A stretch of 6,185 nucleotides of DNA from Myxococcales bacterium (lineage in GTDB: Bacteria > Myxococcota_A > Polyangia > Polyangiales > Polyangiaceae): NCBI GenBank assembly GCA_023248785.1, contig JAHFDX010000243.1:1-6185 (forward strand), written 5' to 3'. The notes beneath the pieces are model-generated. The model was not told where the DNA came from. It did not search any database and saw nothing but the letters and a program-made list of their open reading frames with translations. Each line of letters starts with the position of its first letter. Position 1 is the first letter of the stretch. The position numbers were made by a program, and so were the translations under genes. Below are positions 1 to 5,499 of the stretch, one piece after another.

Positions 1-2
1 CC

Positions 3-503
3 TATGCCGAAGAGCGAATGTATGAGCTCATGGTTTGGTGTTTTGGCGGATGGCGGCGCGATGAGATTGTTGCCTTCGTCGATCGCGTGATTAATGAAGT
101 GAAGCTTGCTTCGCGGGTATTTACGGAAGTGCGTGCGCTCTTTGATGCGGTGCGTGTACGCGGTGTCGAGGTCCTTCTCGTCAGTGGTTCTCCCTCGTTT
201 GTTGTTGAGCGTGCCGCGGCCTTGCTTGGCGCAACGGCGCGTCATGTTGTCGGGGCAGAAGGCATTTGGGATGGCGACCTGCTGACCGCCAACGTCCAGC
301 GTCCGATTACGTATGCGCATGGCAAGGTTGTAAATCTCCGTGCGCGCATCAACGACCAAGCGATTTACGCGGCTCTGGGTGATTCTGCGTTTGACTTCGA
401 GCTCCTTTCGTCCTCCAAAGTGCCCATCCTTGTGCGCCCAAAGCCCGCGCTACGCACCCGATGTGAGAGCCTTCCGCATGCCGTCGAGCTGATGGTTGGA
501 TGA
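3..503 (+). CDS. HAD-superfamily phosphatase (SerB-like, subclass IB), 5'-truncated
   Basis: The frame is open to the left edge, so the gene begins outside the window; 166 residues are visible. An internal ATG at position 18 is not a plausible start, because the HAD nucleophile motif (DxDxT) would be missing. What remains fits the second half of a HAD core. After a helical, Trp-rich stretch that is probably cap domain comes motif II, with Ser in LLVSGSPS (fragment residues 58-65). The motif III lysine lies in HGK (residue 108), and motif IV is GDSAFD with both acidic residues (126-131). The order and spacing match phosphoserine phosphatase-like IB members, which hydrolyse small phosphomonoesters using Mg2+ and an aspartyl-phosphate intermediate. 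The substrate cannot be told from this part. The next gene starts 74 bases downstream on the same strand, and no hairpin terminator is evident between them. Confidence 0.85.
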   Translation, partial: YAEERMYELMVWCFGGWRRDEIVAFVDRVINEVKLASRVFTEVRALFDAVRVRGVEVLLVSGSPSFVVERAAALLGATARHVVGAEGIWDGDLLTANVQRPITYAHGKVVNLRARINDQAIYAALGDSAFDFELLSSSKVPILVRPKPALRTRCESLPHAVELMVG

Positions 504-577
504 CAATGCGACTCTAAACTCTGCAGCACAATCACCCGGTTCTACTCGGCGTAGCACCCACCAAGGGGAGAGGATCC

Positions 578-1540
578 ATGCGTAAACAGGCAATCAACAC
601 GGCAGTTGGAATTGCATTCATCAGCTTTGGGGTCGGATGTCTCGCCCTCATGGGGCCACGCGATGCGAGCAAAGAACTCAAGGCGGCAGAAGAGAGCAAG
701 GATATCGCCAAGCTTGAAGTGCTCTGCAACGACACCTCGCTTGGTGATCCGCAAGACCACAGCGTTCCCATGAATGCATCGCCCGACGTGCGTGATCGCA
801 TCCAGGCAGGCCGAAGAACGCGTACCGAGGCGTGTCATGAAGCGGAGGCGCTCAAGAGCGATGCCAGTGGGGGCGGTGGTTGCGACGGAATCTCGGAGCG
901 GTTTACAAAAGCGAGAATGTCGGGCTCGGAGGACTACGAGGCTCACTATGGCCGTTGGGCTATGCGCTTTGCAAAATGTAACGACTACAAGGACATTTTT
1001 GAGAAGCTCACGCACGTCGGTGATTTTGGTCCCGGAAGCGCGGGCGAAAAAGTGCTGAAGGGTCTCGACAAGGACGGCTCGCTGGAAGCAGAGTTTGTGA
1101 AATACGCCGAAGCCAACCAAGGCCGCGCATTCTTGGCGACCGACCACGACGATTACGTCGCTAACCACATTGCAAATTGGCTGGTCAAGCGCAAAGCGTT
1201 CAAGAACTGCGCTGTGATCGCGAATGCGGCGAAGGATTCGAGCGAGAACGTTCGGGCGAACATGCTCTTCTATTTCAGCGACGCGGGCTGCAACAAGGAA
1301 ACGAACGAGATTGGAGTGGGCCTTCTCACGAGCGACAAGGCCAACCACCGGCGTCTGGCGTGCGCCAACCTCGGCAAAACCGGCGACCACCATGCAGCGG
1401 AGAAGGTCAAGATTCTTGCCGAAACCGATGCGTTCATGCAGGTCGTGCAAGACCGTGCATCGGGCGCGTTGCTGAAGGAGTATACCGTTCGCGAGGCGTG
1501 CCAGCAGGCGTACGGAAAGATGAGGCTCCGAGGTAACTGA
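578..1540 (+). CDS. Cysteine-rich exported or anchored protein with HEAT-like C-terminal region, function unknown
   Basis: I do not recognise a named family for this 320-residue protein. The ATG is well supported by a strong purine-rich ribosome binding site (AAGGGGAGAGG at 563-573, about 4 bases before the start). The N-terminus has basic residues (R2, K3) and then a hydrophobic stretch at about residues 9-25 ending near GVGC (Cys21). This is either a signal anchor or a non-canonical lipobox: the -3 residue is Gly rather than Leu, so lipidation is uncertain. Eight further cysteines (50, 86, 102, 134, 211, 238, 262, 308) fit an exported, possibly disulfide-bonded protein. Residues 40-100 look charged and flexible, with a GGGG turn near 98-101. 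From about 205 to 315 there are paired amphipathic helices with Arg/Asn-rich turns (around ENVRANML and NHRRLACANLG), resembling HEAT or armadillo-like repeats. That would suggest a protein-binding scaffold on the periplasmic side, which is inference only. Coding status is supported by the ribosome site, length and composition. Confidence 0.75.
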   Translation: MRKQAINTAVGIAFISFGVGCLALMGPRDASKELKAAEESKDIAKLEVLCNDTSLGDPQDHSVPMNASPDVRDRIQAGRRTRTEACHEAEALKSDASGGGGCDGISERFTKARMSGSEDYEAHYGRWAMRFAKCNDYKDIFEKLTHVGDFGPGSAGEKVLKGLDKDGSLEAEFVKYAEANQGRAFLATDHDDYVANHIANWLVKRKAFKNCAVIANAAKDSSENVRANMLFYFSDAGCNKETNEIGVGLLTSDKANHRRLACANLGKTGDHHAAEKVKILAETDAFMQVVQDRASGALLKEYTVREACQQAYGKMRLRGN

Positions 1541-1560
1541 GCTTCGCGAGTTGTGCCTCA

Positions 1561-1590
1561 CGCGTGGTAGCACGTGGTAGCGCGTGGTAC
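1561..1590. repeat. Three tandem copies of a 10-base unit (cgcgtggtag)
   Basis: Three adjacent decamers read cgcgtggtag, cacgtggtag and cgcgtggtac. Copies 2 and 3 each differ from copy 1 at one position. The array fills most of the gap between the unknown exported protein and the first acyl-CoA dehydrogenase, and its last base touches the inverted repeat that covers the dehydrogenase start. With one unit per helical turn, the copies would present the same face of the DNA, so an operator is possible. A slippage-generated minisatellite without function is equally possible. Confidence 0.7.
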
Positions 1591-1625
1591 CGTGGGCCCT
1601 CCTTCAGGAGAAGGCGCGCCCATGG
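1590..1625 (+). promoter_or_regulatory. RNA hairpin enclosing the ribosome binding site and AUG of the first acyl-CoA dehydrogenase
   Basis: The inverted repeat folds as follows. Bases 1590-1597 pair with 1618-1625 (8 pairs, one of them G-U). A short, largely mismatched internal loop follows (1598-1600 against 1615-1617, with only 1599-1616 able to pair). Bases 1601-1605 then pair with 1610-1614 (5 perfect pairs) around the tetraloop AGGA. The ribosome binding site AGGAG is 1606-1610, so it lies in the loop and inner stem. The start codon 1622-1624 lies in the outer stem. Such a structure would be expected to limit translation initiation unless it is opened, for example by temperature, a bound factor, a ligand or ribosomes arriving from upstream. 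The pairing is visible in the sequence; the regulatory role is inference. No known riboswitch class is recognised. Confidence 0.5.
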
Positions 1626-2782
1626 ATTTTTCGCTAACCGAAGAACAGACCCTCATCCTCCAAACCGCGCGCGAGTTTTCCGCGCGCGAAATTGCTCCGA
1701 AAGCCGCTGAGCTCGACAAGTCGGGACGCTGGCCGAGCGAAATTATTCCCAAGCTTGCGGAGCTCGGCTTTCTCGGAATGGCCATTCCGGAGCAGTACGG
1801 TGGCGCGGGCCTCGACGTGCTTTCGTATGCGCTTGCTATGGAGGAAGTGAGTGCTGCGTGTGCTTCGTGCGGTGTGATCATGAGCGTGAACAACTCGCTC
1901 TTCTGCGACCCGCTCTACAAGTTCGGAACCGAAGAGCAGAAGCGCACGATCCTTGCGCCCGTGGCGCGTGGCGAAAAGCTTGGCTGCTTTGGCCTCACGG
2001 AGCCCATGAGCGGGTCCGACGCGCAGACGATGGTCACCTCCGCCGAAAAGACCAAAGACGGGTGGGTGATCAACGGCGCAAAGAACTGGATCACGAATGG
2101 ACCTCACGCCGATTTCATTTTGGTGTTTGCGGTGACGGAGAAGGTCGACGCAGGCCCAGGCCGTCCGCCAAAGTTGAAGCACACAGCATTCGTCGTGCCG
2201 AAGGGCACGCAGGGTTACTCGCAAAATCCACACGACCATAAGCTTGGAATTCATGCTGCGCACTCGTGCACGGTGTTTTTTGAGAACTGCCACGTGCTGG
2301 ATTCGGCGGTTGTGGGTGGAGTGGGGGATGGCTTTAAGGTCGCGATGGCCACGCTCGACGGCGGGCGCATTGGCATTGCTTCGCAGGCGCTTGGCATTGC
2401 AAAGAGCGCGCTCGGATCGTCGGTTTCGTATGCGAAGGAGCGAAAGAGTTTCGGCGTGGTGATTGCTGAGCATCAGGCCATTCAATTCAAGTTGGCCGAC
2501 ATGGCCGTCGAACTCGAAGCCGCGCGTCTTCTTACGTGGCGAGCGGCCTCGATGAAAGACAGGGGCGTTCGTCATTCGATGGAGAGCGCCGAAGCGAAGC
2601 TCTATGCGAGCGAGATGGCGACGCGTGTTGCGCACCGGGCAATTCAGATCTTTGGCGGTTACGGATACTCCACGGAATTTCCTGTGGAGCGAAATTATCG
2701 CGATGCGCGCATTACGGAGATTTACGAGGGAACAAGCGAAATTCAGCGCATCGTGATTGCGGCGGGTTTGCTTCGAAGCTGA
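1622..2782 (+). CDS. Acyl-CoA dehydrogenase, short-chain (butyryl-CoA dehydrogenase) type
   Basis: This 386-residue flavoenzyme should oxidise an acyl-CoA to the trans-2-enoyl-CoA in the cytoplasm, passing electrons from FAD to electron-transfer flavoprotein. The length is normal for the family and all domains are present. The N-terminal helical domain opens with MDFSLTEEQ and includes GFLGMAIPEQYGG (49-61). The middle beta domain has the flavin-contacting CFGLTEPMSGSDA (122-134) and NGAKNWITNG (151-160). The C-terminal helical domain has LDGGRIGIASQALGIA (245-260), Arg274 in AKERKSFG, and IFGGYGYS (343-350). The catalytic base is Glu369 in IYEGTSEIQR. The position that carries the base in isovaleryl- and long-chain enzymes is Gly248, so this is a short-chain-type active site. 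The ATG at 1622 is chosen because it aligns with the paralogue's start and has AGGAG at 1606-1610; the in-frame GTG at 1574 would add 16 non-homologous residues. One oddity is GIHAAHS (209-215), where relatives usually have GIRxS. The exact substrate is not determinable. Confidence 0.95.
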   Translation: MDFSLTEEQTLILQTAREFSAREIAPKAAELDKSGRWPSEIIPKLAELGFLGMAIPEQYGGAGLDVLSYALAMEEVSAACASCGVIMSVNNSLFCDPLYKFGTEEQKRTILAPVARGEKLGCFGLTEPMSGSDAQTMVTSAEKTKDGWVINGAKNWITNGPHADFILVFAVTEKVDAGPGRPPKLKHTAFVVPKGTQGYSQNPHDHKLGIHAAHSCTVFFENCHVLDSAVVGGVGDGFKVAMATLDGGRIGIASQALGIAKSALGSSVSYAKERKSFGVVIAEHQAIQFKLADMAVELEAARLLTWRAASMKDRGVRHSMESAEAKLYASEMATRVAHRAIQIFGGYGYSTEFPVERNYRDARITEIYEGTSEIQRIVIAAGLLRS

Positions 2783-2898
2783 GGCGGGCTCACCACCAAT
2801 ACAATTTCACAGCAGCGCGGTACGGTTCACCCACCACGTCCCACCGAAATTCGCCCGGGATCTTGGACCGTCGCGCACGCGTGATAAAAGCGAAGACC

Positions 2899-3597
2899 AT
2901 GCGGCTCTTGGGCTTGGGTTTGCTCGTGGGGATAACGGCATGCGGAGGAGCAACGGCACCTCCCGCGAAACCAATCGTAGGCACGGCGCCCACGGTTGCA
3001 CATGCGCCGCGTGTATCAATGCGCGCGCAAAGCGAGCTCGGTTCGATTGATCCCAAAGCGACGCACAAGGTTTTTCGAAGTCTCGATCCTACGTTCGATC
3101 ATTGTGAAGAAACGGCGCTTCGCCGCGTCGATGTGCTCTCGGGCGATTTGAACATCTTCGTTCGCATCGGCTTGGATGGGAAACCGAAGTACGCGTATCT
3201 CCTTGAGTCGACCGTCGGTGACTACGAGACTGAAAAGTGCTTCGTCGATGCCGTTCTGCAAGCCAAGTTCCCGCGCCCGGAAGGTGGTGACGCGGAAGTG
3301 AAGTACCAAACGAACCTCAAAGCTACGCCCACAAGACCCGCAACCGATTGGCCAAGCGAGCGCGTCGCAAATATCATCAGCCGCGCGCGCACGTGCAAGG
3401 ATGGAAGCTCCGCGCGCTATCAAGTCACTCTCTACGTTGGACCCCAGGGAGGCAAAGCCGGGCGTGTGCTTTCGGTTGGTGTTGCGGCGGCGGAAAATGG
3501 GGCTGACGAGCGCGTGTCATGCATCGTGCGCATGGTACAGGCCGCACATGTACCAACGCCGGGAAGCTGGCCGGCGAAGGTTACGTTCGAATTGTAG
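2899..3597 (+). CDS. Small lipoprotein with two tandem AgmX/PglI C-terminal-like (TonB-C-like) domains
   Basis: The 232-residue product begins with a short lipoprotein signal peptide: R2, a Leu/Gly-rich core, and lipobox ITAC with Cys15 as the lipidated residue. A Pro/Ala/Thr linker runs to about residue 45. Residues 56-141 resemble the domain seen at the C-terminus of AgmX/PglI gliding-motility proteins: a first Cys (69), a beta strand and G-x-G-K turn, a second Cys (114) in a helix, then FPRPEGG and a final strand. Residues 157-232 repeat the plan with Cys166, Cys208, then VPTPGSW and a last strand, so the gene contains an internal duplication. The role is unknown; an envelope or periplasmic binding function is inferred from lipidation and fold. 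The start is less certain: an in-frame GTG at 2881 would add six residues with two lysines and also give a plausible signal peptide. Neither start has a strong ribosome site. No clear promoter or terminator was found in the 116-base gap before it. Confidence 0.8.
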   Translation: MRLLGLGLLVGITACGGATAPPAKPIVGTAPTVAHAPRVSMRAQSELGSIDPKATHKVFRSLDPTFDHCEETALRRVDVLSGDLNIFVRIGLDGKPKYAYLLESTVGDYETEKCFVDAVLQAKFPRPEGGDAEVKYQTNLKATPTRPATDWPSERVANIISRARTCKDGSSARYQVTLYVGPQGGKAGRVLSVGVAAAENGADERVSCIVRMVQAAHVPTPGSWPAKVTFEL

Positions 3598-3633
3598 TCG
3601 CACGCGGAGAACGGCACGCGCTAGCTTACAGTT

Positions 3634-4785
3634 GTGCAGTTCGAACTCACCGACACGCAGCGCCATATTCAGCGCGCGGCAGCCGATTTTTCGGCGCGCA
3701 TCATTGCGCCACAAGCGCACGCGATCGACGAGCACGAAGGGATCCCGCCGCAGATCCTGAAGGGATTGGCGGACTTGGGGCTCATGGCCGTCAATGTTCC
3801 GGAAGCGTATGGCGGCTCCGAAGCCGGCGTCGTGGCGTATTCGCTCGCCATGCAAGAGGTTTCGGCAGCGTGCGCGTCGACTGCTGTAACTATGGCGGTT
3901 ACGAATATGGTCGGCGAAGTCATCGCACGGTTTGGGACAACCGCACAACGCGAACGGTATTGTCCACATCTCGCGTCGGGTGAATACCGCGCGGGCGCAT
4001 TTGCGCTGAGCGAGTCTGAAGCAGGAAGCGATCCGGGAAGCATGCGCACGATGGCGACACGAAACGATCGCGGTTGGGTTTTGAACGGGAGCAAGCAGTG
4101 GATCACGAGCGGCGCGTTTGCGGGTGTGATGGTCGTGTGGGCGCGAACAGCGGATGCGCAAGCGCGTCCCGGAACGCGTGGGATCTCCTGTTTTCTTGTG
4201 GAGGGAGGTACACCGGGCCTACGCATTGGGCGCGCGGAAGACAAGATGGGCATTCGCGGCTCGAACACCGCCGCGCTTTCCTTCGAGGACTGCGAGGTAC
4301 CTGAAGACGCTCTTCTCGGGGAACTTCATGGAGGCTTCAAGATCGCCATGATGGCACTCGATGGAGGGCGGATCGGCATTGGCTCCCAAGCACTTGGCAT
4401 TGCACGCGCGGCGCTTTCGGAAAGCGTAACGTACGCCAAGGACCGTCGAGCGTTCGGAGGTCCGATCGCAAACTTCCAAGCCATCCAATGGAAACTCGCT
4501 GACATGAAAACCGAGCTCGATGCGGCGAACCTTCTGGTGCTTCGGGCGGCGTGGCTCAAAGAACAGAACAAGCTTTTCTCGCGTGAAGCCTCGATGGCGA
4601 AGCTCTTCGCTAGCGAAGCCGCATGGCGTATTTGCAACGAGGCTGTGCAGATTCATGGCGGCTACGGGTACATTCGCGAATTCGCGGCCGAGCGTCATTT
4701 GCGCGATGTACGCGTCACGCAGATTTATGAAGGGACAAGCGAAATCCAAAGGCTTGTGATCGCGCGCAGCCTGCTGGCTGGATGA
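3634..4785 (+). CDS. Acyl-CoA dehydrogenase, second paralogue (short-chain type)
   Basis: This 383-residue enzyme has the same fold and motif order as the dehydrogenase at 1622-2782, which it matches almost without gaps over the first 160 residues and again through the C-terminal domain. Key parts are LGLMAVNVPEAYGG (48-61), FALSESEAGSD (123-133), NGSKQWITSG (151-160), canonical KMGIRGS (204-210), LDGGRIGIGSQALGIA (242-257), Arg271 in AKDRRAFG, and IHGGYGYI (340-347). Glu366 in IYEGTSEIQR is the expected catalytic base. Gly245 at the alternative base position argues against an isovaleryl- or long-chain-type site. In the flavin motif, SESEAGSD replaces the usual TEPxAGSD. The start is GTG at 3634: it aligns exactly with the paralogue's N-terminus, and no ATG fits, but no good ribosome site precedes it (GGAGA at 3606-3610 is too distant). 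Initiation may therefore be weak or coupled to the lipoprotein gene ending 36 bases upstream. The substrate is unknown. Confidence 0.95.
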   Translation: MQFELTDTQRHIQRAAADFSARIIAPQAHAIDEHEGIPPQILKGLADLGLMAVNVPEAYGGSEAGVVAYSLAMQEVSAACASTAVTMAVTNMVGEVIARFGTTAQRERYCPHLASGEYRAGAFALSESEAGSDPGSMRTMATRNDRGWVLNGSKQWITSGAFAGVMVVWARTADAQARPGTRGISCFLVEGGTPGLRIGRAEDKMGIRGSNTAALSFEDCEVPEDALLGELHGGFKIAMMALDGGRIGIGSQALGIARAALSESVTYAKDRRAFGGPIANFQAIQWKLADMKTELDAANLLVLRAAWLKEQNKLFSREASMAKLFASEAAWRICNEAVQIHGGYGYIREFAAERHLRDVRVTQIYEGTSEIQRLVIARSLLAG

Positions 4786-4797
4786 AAGCACCTCCGC

Positions 4798-5499
4798 ATG
4801 AATCTGAACCTCACATTTCGTCTCGGGCGCCTACCGGTTGTGATCGAACCGTGGTTCTTTCTGACGGCGCTTCTCTTAGGCGGATCGCGTACTAACGATC
4901 TTAGGCAGCTTTTGCCGTGGATCTTGGTCGTCTTTGTATCTGTGCTCTTGCACGAGCTTGGTCACGCAACGGCGGGGCGCTTGTTTGGCCTCCAGCCCAT
5001 CGTACGAATTCATGGCATGGGCGGAACAACCCATTGGCTTGAGCAGGCCGATATTTCGCACAAGCAATCGTTCATTATTTCGGTGGCGGGCCCATTGACG
5101 GGCCTTTTGGTTGGAACCATTGCGATCTTCGCGAGCCGCTACCTTTCGGGCGGAGGCTCGTTCGTCGATGCGATGAGGTCGCCCGGCCCCAATGCTCTGT
5201 TCATCGAGCGCGTGGTCAGCGACCTTGTCTTTGTGAACATCGCATGGAGCATCTTCAATTTGTTCCCCATCATGCCGATGGATGGCGGTAACGCGCTACG
5301 GTCGCTTCTCAACTGGGTCACGGGCCGCGAGCAAGCGGGCAAAGTCGCTTGGATTTCGATTGTGCTTGCAGGCTTGTTGGCGCTCCTCGGTCTGCTCGCA
5401 GGATCGATCTTCAATGCACTGCTCGCAGGCACGTTCGTTTTTCACAACATTCAAATTCTGCGTGCGCTACGAGAGAAGCCGGACGTGGACGGCAGGTAA
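4798..5499 (+). CDS. M50 (site-2 protease type) intramembrane zinc metalloprotease, minimal form
   Basis: This 233-residue polytopic membrane protein carries both signature motifs of family M50. HELGH (52-56) supplies two zinc-binding histidines and the catalytic Glu53, within a hydrophobic helix at about 40-60. NLFPIMPMDGG (154-164) is a complete NxxPxxPxDGG motif, in which Asp162 is the third zinc ligand. Other hydrophobic segments lie at about 14-29, 92-113, 138-157 and 183-217, giving roughly six membrane passes. The SVAGPLTGLLVG segment (95-106) is also typical of the family. No PDZ or CBS domain is present, so this is a compact, SpoIVFB-like or archaeal-like form without a visible regulatory module. 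Family members cleave membrane-spanning substrates such as anti-sigma factors, but no candidate substrate is in the window. The gene starts 12 bases after the second dehydrogenase, so co-transcription is likely. The 3' end overlaps the convergent amidase gene. Confidence 0.92.
   Translation: MNLNLTFRLGRLPVVIEPWFFLTALLLGGSRTNDLRQLLPWILVVFVSVLLHELGHATAGRLFGLQPIVRIHGMGGTTHWLEQADISHKQSFIISVAGPLTGLLVGTIAIFASRYLSGGGSFVDAMRSPGPNALFIERVVSDLVFVNIAWSIFNLFPIMPMDGGNALRSLLNWVTGREQAGKVAWISIVLAGLLALLGLLAGSIFNALLAGTFVFHNIQILRALREKPDVDGR

Noticed and set aside
496..520. Possible promoter (TTGGAT or ATGACA with TAAACT) ahead of the exported protein gene
   Set aside because: The hexamers match poorly and the spacing is wrong for a sigma-70 promoter, so it is not distinguishable from background.
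542..1573. Long minus-strand open frame (343 codons) opposite the exported protein
   Set aside because: It mirrors the + strand gene, which has a strong ribosome site and signal-like N-terminus. The antisense product is Arg/His/Cys-rich, with no recognisable domain. It is a GC-bias shadow.
1574..1621. In-frame GTG at 1574 as the start of the first acyl-CoA dehydrogenase
   Set aside because: It would add 16 residues that do not align with the family, and it lies within the tandem repeat. The ATG at 1622 matches the paralogue's N-terminus and has AGGAG upstream.
1634..2635. Minus-strand open frame opposite the first dehydrogenase
   Set aside because: The + strand encodes a complete, motif-perfect enzyme. 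The antisense product is an Arg/His-rich artefact.
2863..2890. Possible promoter (TTGGAC, 16 bases, TAAAAG) ahead of the lipoprotein
   Set aside because: The -35 match is weak, and the transcript would begin almost at the ATG, leaving no room for a ribosome site.
2536..2898. Upstream extension of the lipoprotein reading frame into the first dehydrogenase gene
   Set aside because: The frame is open by chance. A lipoprotein signal peptide begins at 2899 (or 2881), and the extension would bury it in the middle of the protein.
3638..3647. Perfect 10-base palindrome AGTTCGAACT just after the GTG of the second dehydrogenase
   Set aside because: Palindromes of this size are expected several times by chance in a window this long, and it lies in conserved coding sequence.
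3517..4161. Minus-strand open frame spanning the lipoprotein end and the start of the second dehydrogenase
   Set aside because: It crosses two well-supported genes on the other strand, is Arg/Cys/His-rich, and shows no domain.
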